From Sequoia sempervirens (Eukaryota; Streptophyta; Pinopsida; Cupressales; Cupressaceae): DNA of 64,000 bases. Shown one piece after another: positions 50,466-60,711 of this stretch. The stretch's first letter is position 1, and each line of letters starts with the position of its first letter. Position numbers and translations under genes: made by a program. The notes beneath the pieces were generated by a model. It was not told the DNA's origin. It searched no databases and was given only the letters and a program-made list of their open reading frames with translations. Location of the stretch: positions 1-64,000 of the forward strand of contig VDFB02018477.1 in the NCBI GenBank assembly GCA_007258455.2, read 5' to 3'.

Positions 50466-51938
50466 GCTATGACTCTTGAGGTTGATTTGAAGAGTCAGAT
50501 TATTGCAGCTCTTTCTTCTGATAATTGGTATCAAGTAGTGAAGGCAGAGATTGAGTCGGGTAGAGCTTTGGAAGGTAAATTTGCAGGATACTCTTTGGAT
50601 TCGGATGGTGTTTTGCGCTATGCAGGTCGTATGTATGTACCTCCTATAGAGGGTCTTCGTACCCTTATCTTGACCGAAGCTCATAGAGCTCCTTATTTGG
50701 CACACCCTGGAGTTAAGAAAATGTACGCTGACCTTCGCTCACTATATTTTTGGGTAGGATTGAAGTGTGACATTGCTGATTTTGTGGCTAGGTGTCTTGA
50801 ATGTCAAAGAGTTAAGGCTGAGCATCATCATCCGGTAGGCTTGTTGCAGCCGCATCTTGTTCCAGAGTGGAAGTGGGACATCATTTCTATGGATTTTATA
50901 GTCAGGTTGCCTATGTCTTCTAGGCGACACGATGCTATCATGGTCACTGTTGATAGGTTGACCAAGGTAGCCCATTTCTCTCCTATTCGATCTTCATATA
51001 CTGCTTCAGTGGTGGCTAGGGTGTTCATGGAGGATATTGTTAGATTACATGGGATACCGTATAGGATTATTTCTGACAGAGATCCGATATTCACTTTTGC
51101 ATTATGGACATCCCTTCAGCGGTCCTTAGGGACTAAGTTGAATTTTAGTTCTACTTACCATCCAGAGACAGATGGTCAGACTAAGAGAGTTAATCAGGGG
51201 CTTGAGGACATGCTTCGTATGTACGTCATGGACCAACAGTCTCGTTGGGAAGACTATCTGCATTTGGTTGAGTTTGCCTACAATAATGGCTATCACAGTT
51301 CGATTGGCATGGCTCCATATCAGGCTTTGTATGGTCATCCTTGTCGTACCCCTCTGAGTTGGGATCAATTAGAGGACAGGGTTCTTCTTGGGCCTGAGAT
51401 GCTTCGTGACATGGAGCAACAGGTAGCTCGCATCCGAGAGCATCTGGTAGCAGCTCAAGACAGGCAGAAGAAGTTCGTTGATGCACACAGAGTTGATCGA
51501 CAGTTTGCAGTTGGAGATAGAGTGTTTCTTCGAGTTCATCCTTGGAAGAGCCCTATTCGATATGGAAAGGGTTCTAATCTTGCACCCCATTTCGTGGGTC
51601 CATTCGAGGTGTTAGAGCATATTGGTCCTGTTGCCTATCGCCTGGAATTGCCACCCAGTCTGTCGCAGATTCACGATGTTTTTCATGTATCAGTTCTTAG
51701 ACCTTACTTTCCTGATGTTACTCATGTACTTGATTGGAATGCTCTATAGGTCGAGGATGGGCAGCTAGCTCTAGAGCCCATGGCCGTGGTGCAACACAGG
51801 AGACTCATTCTAAGAGGCAGGGATATTGAGCAGGTGAGGGTCCACTGGGATCCCAATGATGAGGCTTCAGCAACATGGGAGGATGCTTTCTGTATGAAAG
51901 AATCCTACCCTTACTTGTTTTCTAGCTTACAGGAGTAA
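50466..51938 (+). pseudogene. Integrase and chromodomain of chromovirus A
   Basis: The HHCC zinc-binding region (AHPGVKKMY..CLECQ, about 50700-50810) is followed by the DDE core: SMDFIVRLP, ISDRDPIFTF, then HPETDGQTKRVNQ. The catalytic Glu of D,D-35-E falls at codon 51183-51185, which is AAG (Lys), so the enzyme would be inactive even without stops. The GPF/Y-like module reads HFVGPFEVLEHIGPVAYRLE. After a TAG at 51747 a chromodomain follows (about 51795-51920: RGRDIEQVRVHWDP, SATWEDAF, YPYLF). It ends at TAA 51936-51938. Chromodomains steer integration to marked heterochromatin. Confidence 0.92.
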
Positions 51939-51948
51939 GTCAGATTTA

Positions 51949-51960
51949 AGGGGGGGAGGA
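51949..51960 (+). other. Polypurine tract of A
   Basis: AGGGGGGGAGGA directly before the 3' LTR start TGTAATAACC. Matches the tracts of E and G in the GGGGGGAGGA core. Confidence 0.9.
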
Positions 51961-53514
51961 TGTAATAACCCTCCTGGTTGCTAGTTGGACTCAGTAGTGC
52001 TATGTTTTGTTTTGATACTAAGATATTATGATGATACTGTTATTGTTTGATTTAGTTAGATGTTAGATGGACAGGCTGGGCGTTGGCATTTGGACTGGAC
52101 ATGGGCTGTGTGTTGGATGGAGGTGGTTAAAATGTTGGGTTATGGTAGGACTGGGTGGGATGAGGACTTGGTTTGTAGTGCTGTGGGGCTGTGTGTATTT
52201 GGTGTGTTGCCGTGTGTATGCACATGTACACGACTTCATTTGTATGCAGGATTTGTAGGTACAGAGTCTCGATTCCACCTGCTTCGACAGGACAGGGCGA
52301 GCACCAATAGCCCAACAGTTAAATGTTGAAACAGAGGTGTGATAGAAGTCATCGGAGTCCATGATGTGACCCCAGCCTTGTTTGATTGGTATTGTTCATT
52401 TTTGTAATTGTCATCATTTGTGGTTTGTGTTTTGTGTTTTGTCGTATTTTACTTAAGGTGGCATTTAATAAGTAATGATTTATTTTATTTAAATGATTGA
52501 AATAATTATTTATTTTAATGTTAGATTTAAATTCTATTTAAATATTTAAATGATTTAAATTATTTTTGAAAGTCATGTGTTTCAATTAAATGATAATTAA
52601 ATATTAAATGTGTTTTAATTATTTTAATCAATTATCTGGTGGAGGATAATTATTAGAATAAATTATTTAAATTAGATAGATAATGTGGTGTGCAAGAAAA
52701 GTGGTAAAAATAGAAATTAAAACAATAAAACAAATAAAAGAATGAAAAAGTTGTGAGAACGAATAAGAATACATATTTAATTAAAAAGCTTGTTTTTAAA
52801 GAATTATTTTCTTTTAATTTTGATTTTTAGAGTTTTTAGAAGAAATGGTCAATATCTTTTATTTAATTAGGAATTTTGTGAGTTTTCTCACACACAAAAG
52901 ATCAGGGATATAGAAGTTGCTCAAGTTATTGATTATGTACTTTTGAATCTGAAGAGAATATTTTTTCAATCTTTTGCTATTATTTGAGGAGAGTTCTAGA
53001 AAGGGATTGGGGAATCTGTTACTGGTTATTCTGGAGTCTTCTGAACAAAGGATCGGGTTCAAGATTTGAGCACGGTGACTCAGAGGAGATTCGAAGTAGG
53101 AAGGAGGAGCTCTTCGTAAAGACCGTCGGAAATAATCATCATCAGATTCTCGAATAAGCGCAGGACTCCAGGTTTTATCTACTCCCTCTCTCTGGTCTTC
53201 TAATTTAAGAAAATAGGAAAATAATTAGATTAATTGGTGAAAGAGAAATAAAACCCTAGAAAAGAGAAATGTATTGAACACTGAAAATTATTGAAGGAAT
53301 TAGAAAAAAAAAAGATTGTTTATATAAATTACTCTATGTATATATTCTTTTAGATTGGCTGGGTGAAAATAATGTTGAGTTGTGAAAATAATCTATATAC
53401 TCTTAAATTGATTTTGTAGTTCTTCTAAAACAAAAATACATAGTTTTCTTGAGAATGATTTATTTTAAAATTATGAAAATAAATCTTTTATAAAAATATA
53501 TATATATACATATT

Positions 53515-53546
<32 letters not shown>

Positions 53547-55892
53547 ATAAAAAAAATTTAATGCTGTTCATCTCTCCTCTGTAACTGAGTTATTTGTTCT
53601 TCTAAATTTTATTCATGATATTATATATATATATATATATATATAGATTTAGACAAATTAATTTTCGTGCAAGAATTAATGGGCCGAATCGACTGTCAAA
53701 ATTCCGTGCCAGATAGTTTTCTTTAAACAATGGAATTTTTTTCAAATAAATGAAATTAAAAAAAAAATGTAAATTTATTTGTTTTGGGGTTCGGGGGAAA
53801 GATGGCCGAAGCTGTACCTTCCCCATCACCCCACTATCGTGGCAGTATTGCCGCAACAGTCCCACTAACTGTTGCGTAGCAGTCATTAGGACTTCTGCGT
53901 GCAGTATGGCCGCTAGTCAGTTGGCCTTGTCCTTGTGTGGGTTTTAAATTTTGTTTTAATTTTACTTTTGTTTTTATATTTATATACATAAACTTATATA
54001 TATGTATATATATATACATAAATAAATAAATATATATATAAATATATATAGTGTGTAATTTATTTATTTAGTTTTCTTTTAATTAAATTTTTTCAGTTTA
54101 AAAAAAATAATTGGGTATTTTGTTTAATATCACATTGAATATTTATTTATAGAAAGGGATTTTCTTATTTAGCATTCATTAAGATGAATAATTTAGATGG
54201 AATAATAGTTCTATCCCTTTTTGCACATGTATGTATATATCTATTTTGAGATAGTTATTCTTTTGAATATATTGTAAATCAGAATCCTTATTCTTTGTGA
54301 GAGTATGTAATTGGGAAATTAACTTAATCATTTAATTGTCAATGAATTGGAATTAATGGTGCAACTTTGTTAAATTAATTTTAGTGTATCTCTTCTTTTA
54401 TGTTTTTTTGTTTGTTTTGGTTTTAAAATTGATGTGGGAACCATTGTTTGATTGTAAAACCTTCTTCCAAAGGCTTGTTTATTGTAGAATGTTATTCTCG
54501 TCTTTGTTATGCTTTTGGAGTAAGAACTCTATAGTTATGCTTGGAAGGGTTGGATGGTTTCTTATGACAATTGGTTATGTGTTGTCGTGAGAGGAATAAT
54601 ACCTCGCATGTGTGGATTTGAGTATTATGTTTTATATGTTTTAGTTCAACCCTTGCCTTATTTTAGTTTCTGTTAGGGGTCATAGGGAGAGTGGCTCTTC
54701 ATGGGCGCCGGCACCTCAGAATGAGGAAGGGCTCAGGATAACCCACGTAAGAGTAGTTAAAAAAGTGATAACCTAAACAATAGAATTTATGGGGATGGGT
54801 AGTAAAACACACAAGATAATTAAAACTAGATTCCTCGTCTATGCATTAGGGCTACCATAGACTAGTGATAGACTGAGAAGGCCGTGGTCGGCAAAGTCAT
54901 AGTCTCGTCTTCATGAGAGATTATTGGCTTCGCATTAGCTACCCTATGGTGCCGGCGCCTCAGTTAGGAGGAAGGGCCAGGAGATCCATAGATGGGTGTC
55001 GGCGCCTCAGTTGGAGGAAGGGCCAGGAGAATCCCATGAGAGCTATGCGATGACACTCTCCACTTGACACCCTAGTGCTTTGTTTGTAGTTGCCTCTAGA
55101 TATTGTATCTTTATGATGTTTTTGATTCTTGTGAATTTATTTTATGATTGCTATGTAATTACTTGTAAAATTGGTGATACTTCATTTTATTATGATGAGT
55201 TTCTTAGTTTTAACTTGTTATGTGATTTGTGAACGTTGATGGTTGTTCATTGTATGCTTTGAGTTGCACTTGTTTTGTACCATGTTGTTGTTGAGTCGGT
55301 TTGACATTCATGGTTGGGTTCTCTTCCTCGTCACCTCTGAGCATGGGGGGTGAGTTACTTGTAATTCACATGGTTGGGTGGAACATGCTCCGCACCCATT
55401 GGGTTCCCCATCAACATCCTGTCTTCTTAGCATTTCCACAGTTGGAGTTGTACCAGTATTCACTTTATATTTCAGATTTCATTGTTCTTGTATCAATCCC
55501 CATGTAGGGAAATTCAATGTAATTCATTTATCAAGAGATTGTAATGTAACATTAAAACAATGATGTAATAGTTAGATTCATTTGTGTCTTTATTAAGAGA
55601 TGTATTATGGATGTATTATGTGACGTTTATTATTCTCGCATCATGGTTAATGGGTGTATCCTTATTCATGGTTATTATAATATGAATGGTTATGTTGTAA
55701 TCTTTATCTTTATTTCCGTTTAGTTGTTGCTATGTAACCTCACGTGCCCTAGAGAACTAATTGTGTTAATGCTATGTAATATACTATGTGGTTATGGTTT
55801 AATGATATTTGCATGTTTAGTTAAATTGTTTTTAAAAAAAAAAATTATTTGCATTGTGTGTGTTCTCTGGGGTTTGCACGACGGGCGTTACA
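51961..55892 (+). repeat. 3' LTR of A (3.9 kb)
   Basis: Near-identical to 43065-47160 apart from 52064-52215. There, about 150 bases of G-rich sequence replace the 285 bases carrying the hairpin and TATA block. Contains (TA)n arrays at 53490-53545 and 53620-53645, shorter than in the 5' LTR. ORFs in this stretch are LTR by-products. Confidence 0.9.
52064..52215 (+). other. G-rich replacement block in the A 3' LTR
   Basis: Between GTTAGATG and the shared GTGTATGCACATGTACACG, the plus strand is rich in TGG and GGG ('gggctgtgtgttggatggag'), unlike the AT-rich 43168-43452. Origin unknown. Both borders are sharp. Confidence 0.7.
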
Positions 55893-56055
55893 TATTTTGA
55901 TGTGATGGTATTTTACTTTGATGTTATCTGTATGGCATGTTTTGGATTAACTTAGCAGATGATTGAATTAATGATGTTTTATGCTTTTGATAATATTATT
56001 GATGTTAGAATCGTCGGTTAGTAAATTTGTATTGGTGAAGGGGATGGGATTGTAC

Positions 56056-56200
56056 CACTCGCTTGCGAGCACCCTATGATTTTGAGATTTCCTCTTCATA
56101 GTGTCTTTTATTATATCAAATATATGCATGTTCGATATACTCTTTTTTCGCAGGTTGATAGGTACAAGACATCGACTCCACCTGATTTCCCAAGTTGAGC
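56056..56200 (+). promoter_or_regulatory. Hairpin-TATA promoter-like block, G 5' LTR
   Basis: CACTCGC-TT-GCGAGCA at 56056-56071 (stem CTCGC/GCGAG), AAATATATGCATG near 56119-56131, then GACTCCACCTG near 56175. Matches the A and E blocks in order; the second G copy is at 62903-63040. Confidence 0.5.
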
Positions 56201-56436
56201 ATGTCCATTGACTAACAGTAATCGATTGGGAGATAGTAGCTAGGTTTTCCCTGCCAAGTCATCACCCTAGTCATAATGTGTCGTTGGGTTGTAGTCGAGT
56301 TTAGTTGTTTTAATGTTGTTCATTTCACCTTGGTTTTTATTTAATTTCAAATTATAAAGGTTATTAAATTGCTTGTGTAGTTAAAATGATGATTAAATAT
56401 AGTTGGTTGCAATGTTGAAATGTTAGTTGTTTTTTT

Positions 56437-56485
56437 CATTAATTTAATTTAATTAATAATTTAATTTAATTAATAATTTAATTTA
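56437..56485 (+). repeat. AATTTAATTTAATTAATA short tandem repeat
   Basis: Two to three copies of an 18-base TTTAATTTAATTAATAA-type unit. The 3' LTR of G (near 63285) has a single TTAATTTAATC here, so the repeat expanded after insertion of G or contracted in the other LTR. Confidence 0.65.
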
Positions 56486-57296
56486 ATCTTGGACTAGATT
56501 TAGTTTATTGATTAATTAAGTTAATGGTGATAAATTGAATTAAGTTAGTTGCTTTGGCATTATTGGATATTTTGATTTAAATTAAAAAAAAAATGAAAAT
56601 ATGTTTTAAATTGCACTTTTTGAAAATTAATATGTAAAAGAATTTCTTTACAAAATTTTGAATTCTTTTGTAAAAAGAATTTTTAAATGCATGAAATTCC
56701 ATTTGGAAAGCAATTTTGTTTTAATTTTTTTTTTTTAAATGAAAATATCTCCAAATTTGCAATAAATTTGGTGGATGGGTTATTTTTAGGGGTTTGACTA
56801 AATTTAGGGAAACTCTATGAGAGCAAATAGAATTTCATATAATTTTTAATTTTAATTTGGTGGAGAAAAGGATTTTGATGTGGCTTTGTTTTGGATTTGA
56901 AGAAGTTTGGATTTCTTGGGTGGGCTAGAAAAAAAAAAAAGATTTGGAAGCACCATTGGAATCTTTCAAGCTTTGGAGAAAAAACCAGGTTTCTCTCTAT
57001 GATTTTGTTTTCATTTTGAAAGAGTTTTCAAATTTTATTATGCTGTTGGAAAAAATTTAAATTCTGTTTGAATTGCAAGGAAAACCCATGTCCAATTTGT
57101 TTCAAAACTTGCAAAAATTTATGTTGAAATCATGGAAAAAGAAAACAAAGAAAGAATCAAACCATAGAAAATAGAAAAAAGAACAAAAAGAATTTCTATT
57201 ATGAACTAAAAATTCATAATTTGTGCTTGCAAATTAGTTTGTTGTGTATTTGTTTGGAGGAAAAATTTGCACAACTTGTCTATAAAACAATGAAAT

Positions 57297-57298
57297 TT

Positions 57299-57324
<26 letters not shown>
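57297..57324. repeat. (TA)n microsatellite
   Basis: Uninterrupted TA run within the G LTR. Confidence 0.85.
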
Positions 57325-57329
<5 letters not shown>

Positions 57330-57517
57330 AAATATATGCTGGGAATTTTTCCTTTTCAAAAAAATTTACCCATATTTTATTTATTTTTTTCTATTGAAGA
57401 AAAAACTCAGAAAATAGAGTTTTTTGCCCTCTGTTCTTTTGTTTTTTCTAGGTTAGTGTTTTTTTTTCAAAAATATGTATTAAAAGAAAAATAAAATAAT
57501 TTTTTTATTAAGTGTTG

Positions 57518-57680
57518 AAGGGGGGTAGGGCTTGCCCCCACAGTCACCCCCCATGGGAGGCGCTGTGGAGGTAGCCCCGCTGCCTCCAAGGGCAGCAGCG
57601 CTGCCTACACAGCGCACCCCCATATGGGGGAGGCTACGTGCCAGCCTGGCCTCTCCCTTTGGGAGGGGCTCGCGTCCCTT
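57518..57680 (+). other. GC-rich hairpin-prone island in the G LTR
   Basis: About 160 GC-rich bases in AT-rich surroundings, with inverted repeats such as GGGCAGCAGCGCTGCC-like strings and CCCCCATATGGGGG. The ORF at 57532-57714 is proline/alanine-rich by composition and not regarded as a gene. Confidence 0.6.
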
Positions 57681-57941
57681 TAATGGTTGTTTTTATTTTT
57701 ATTTAAAATTATGATTATTTTTAATTATTAAATATTATTATATATATTATATGTATATATATTATTTTAATATTTAAATAATTTTTTTTATAATTATTTA
57801 TATGAATATATAGTTTATATATATAATGTATATATATATTATGTATGTTTAAATAATTTGAATTGGAATTTTAAATGGATATATTTAAGTAATAATCATA
57901 TATTTAAATGTATATATATAAATTAGTATATACATTAAGTA

Positions 57942-58869
57942 TGGGTAAGTGCACCAAGATGGTTCCCAAAAAAGGGGTTTAAGTGGCCACTTTTTTTTAA
58001 AATCAGGAAATGTTGACCTGGGACATGAAATTGAGGATAGTTACTCTCAAAATTTTGAGATGGAACAAAAACAAGGATTGAAGTGCTCCGAGTCTACTTT
58101 CTAAACTACTAATTTAGTTTGAAAATGGTTGAGATTAAGGGGTTCAAAAGATGTATGTACAGAAATTGGTGTTGTTTTTATCAGAAAAACATAACATAGC
58201 AACTATTGTATGACCTGAGCACGGTGAACTTTTATGTAGTATTTTTAAAATCGCTACGGTCAGAAGTTAGCTAATAGCATGTAGTTGGTGCACAATTTTT
58301 CTGATAATTTTTTAATGAATATTTATTTTGGTCGTGCTCCCACTACAAATTTTTGAAAATAATTGATTTTTTTTCTTTCTTTTTTAAAAATTTGTAGAAT
58401 GGAGTCTAGTTTCTAAAAATGTAATTTATTTAAAATTTTGATGAATGATTAATTTATAACAAAATAAACACTAAACACTGTTTTTTGGCAAAAAATAGAC
58501 ATACAAACAAAATAAATTATGGATGAAAGGCTTAACATTGTCGAAAAATGAAAAAAATTACATCGTTGGATAGCTAAGAGAGAACCTAACATTACCCATG
58601 TTTTCGATTTTGTCAATATTGAACTAGATGCAATCTTGATGGTGAGCACGGACCCGATTATGTGAAAATTTGTAGAATTTACAAAAACACATCTCTAGCC
58701 TTGTTGGGAATGCCCTCCAAGCCTTTGGGTTGGTATTCCAAGGCAAAAATTTCACTTTTTTCTTTATTTTTAACATGAAATAACGCATGTGCATTATAGC
58801 GCAAGCACATTTTTAAAAAAAATTCAAAAGTGGCCAGAAAATTGGTACCCAACTTCATGCACCTGCCCA
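57942..58869 (+). mobile_element. TIR DNA transposon (928 bp) in the G LTR
   Basis: The left end TGGGTAAGTGCACCAAGATG and the reverse complement of the right end TGGGCAGGTGCATGAAGTTG are inverted repeats of about 45 bases, extending to GTGGCCACTTTT on both sides. TA flanks both ends (57940-57941 and 58870-58871). No transposase frame; ORFs of about 65 codons are not significant. Terminus TGGGTA-GTG and an internal TTTCTAAACTACTA string are shared with the element at 27432-28205, so they are probably one family. Confidence 0.8.
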
Positions 58870-59376
58870 TATATACTTTATATATATATTTAATATATAT
58901 TTGTTTTCAATTATAAATTATTTTCAAGGTGATTAATTCATTATCATAGTTAAAATAAAGATTGATGTTTTTTTAAATCAAATGATTTTATTTAACAAGC
59001 TAATTTTGATTAGTTTGTATGATTGAGAAACACGGAGTTAAATTATTAATTTTAAATTTCTCAACGTTGCGAATTAAATCTTATTTATTTTTGAATAAAT
59101 GCAAGTAACATTGATTGAGTTAATTGGATCTAGGAAATCCTAACATTAGTTTATTTAATTGCCTGAAATGCTTTCTAGTGATGTTCTTGTTCATTCTTAG
59201 TGTTAGGAAATTGTGTCAAGTGTTATGTAAGTCTTCCAGATTGGGTTTTGTTTGAGGTTGGGGGTTGTCGTATTGCCTTAGGTAGTGCTTCTAGATGTAT
59301 TAGGTTGTTTTACCTAGTTTTCATGAACAGGGATGGTTTGTGCCTCCTTTAGAAGGAGTGGATTAGGTGTTTTTTT

Positions 59377-59516
59377 GCCTCCAGTGTTTGGAAAGAGTTT
59401 TGACTTTTGTTTCCTCTAGTGTTTGGAGAGAGTTTTGACTTTTGTTGCCTCTAGTGTTTGGAGAGGGTTTTGACTTTTGTTGTCTCTAGTGTTTGGAGTG
59501 AGTTTTATTATGTGTT
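59377..59516 (+). repeat. 35-bp tandem repeat, four copies
   Basis: Units start at 59377, 59412, 59447 and 59482, each about 'cctctagtgtttggagagag' plus 'ttttgacttttgtt'. The last copy is diverged. Lies in the G LTR shortly before the conserved core. Confidence 0.85.
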
Positions 59517-59609
59517 CCTCCTAGAGTTGGAGTGGTTTTATCTTGTTGGTATGCACTTGGGATTCCCTTGGTGATTGGTTTTGTGTTGGTTTGTTGTCAA
59601 GTAGAAGAG

Positions 59610-59970
59610 TGGCTTCTGTTAGGGGCCAGAGCCCAAAGAGGTAAACTAGGAAACCTTCAAAAGTGGTTTAATCAAGTGATGACTAAATTAATGTACTTAG
59701 AAGTTAGGTAGTATTTCACACTAATTAATATAATTGAGCCTTGCTCATGGACGCAAGGGATTGTATAGACTTGGGATGGGATGGGAAGGCCTGGAATGGC
59801 AAGGTCATCTATCTTTTCCTTACGAGAGGTATTTGATTTTGCATGAGTGAGTATGGGTGCCAGGACTCGGTAGAGGCCACCAGGACAACCCATAGTGGGG
59901 GCCAGAGCCTATGAAGATTCCCAGAGGAGATCCCATGTCGAGCCATGTGATGACACTCTTTGTATGACAA
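59610..59970 (+). other. Conserved LTR core, diverged copy in G
   Basis: CTTCTGTTAGGGGCCAGAGCC, GGAAGGCCTGGAATGGCAAG, repeated CAGGA..CCCATAG..GGCCAGAGCC units and GTGATGACACTCTTTG occur in the same order as in E and A. Confidence 0.55.
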
Positions 59971-60711
59971 CTGTTGGTATGTGATTTTATGTGTATGGTC
60001 TTCTTATCATATTTGATCTATTTTATTTCTAGAAGCAATGTGACCTACATCAGCAATGTTGGAGTTGTACCTGTGCTATCCTTATGGTTGTGTGGTTCAT
60101 GTGATTGGTTGTGTTAGTGTGATTTAGCCTATGTCTAGGGTTGGATGGTCTTGTATAGGAATTCTTGGTTATTATCTCCTAGCACGGGGGGTGAGCCTTC
60201 GAGTATCACATGGTTGGGTGGAATGTGCACCTTAATCTGTTGGGTCATCTTCTTGTTTGTGTGGACGATATTTCCAGTTGGAGAGATCATGGGATCCAAC
60301 ACTTTCATGCTTTATTCTTTATAGTTATTATTGTAATTTTATTACCCCTCATTGTATCGAGGTGGAAGATGTAATTTGTAACCTTGTTTATTGGATTTAC
60401 CACATTCGGGGAATGAGAGTTATAATCGTATTGTAAATGATCGTTAATTGAAAACATGTGGTGTCTCTTATGCTTTGATGTAATTTTATCATGTATGGAA
60501 TGTTTGTATTCTTAGTTTATTAAGTAATTAAATATGATGTTTTCAATTCATGTTTCTTGTTTGGGTTTTAAGTAATCTCAGTCTCATAACCTTAGAGGTT
60601 GTTGGCAATGGATAGTGATCTTGCATGTTAATTGTTCTTAATTTTTTTTTTTTAAAGTACATTTGAGTAGTTAATTGCAACTTCTATAGGGTTGCGTGGT
60701 GGTGCATTACA

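Larger units (their letters stand above)
43065..55892 (+). mobile_element. Ty3/gypsy chromovirus A (Tekay/Del-like), full length
   Basis: 5' LTR 43065-47160, interior 47161-51960, 3' LTR 51961-55892. LTRs start TGTAATAA and end GGCGTTACA. The interior has an initiator-Met primer site, gag with a zinc knuckle, protease, RT, RNase H, integrase and a C-terminal chromodomain, then a polypurine tract. Domain order (integrase after RNase H) defines Ty3/gypsy, and the chromodomain places it in the chromoviruses. Long LTRs and the iMet site fit the Tekay/Del clade. Many in-frame stops and one frameshift make it inactive. Inserted in the LTR of G, so younger than G. No clean 5-bp duplication is visible (AATGA left, TATTT right). 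Confidence 0.92.
55893..60711 (+). repeat. 5' LTR of G, second part
   Basis: Resumes at TATTTTGATGTG and aligns with 62740-64000 until the window ends. Carries a hairpin/TATA block (56056-56200), a GC-rich island (57518-57680), a TIR element (57942-58869), a 35-bp tandem repeat (59377-59516) and a diverged conserved core (59610-59970). Ends GTGCATTACA. Confidence 0.85.

Noticed and set aside
52060..52362. Overlapping ORFs on both strands in the A 3' LTR
   Set aside because: Caused by the G-rich replacement block being stop-poor; no start context or domain.
43060..55897. A 5-bp target duplication for element A
   Set aside because: Left flank AATGA and right flank TATTT do not match; borders rest on LTR termini and the uninterrupted G LTR instead.
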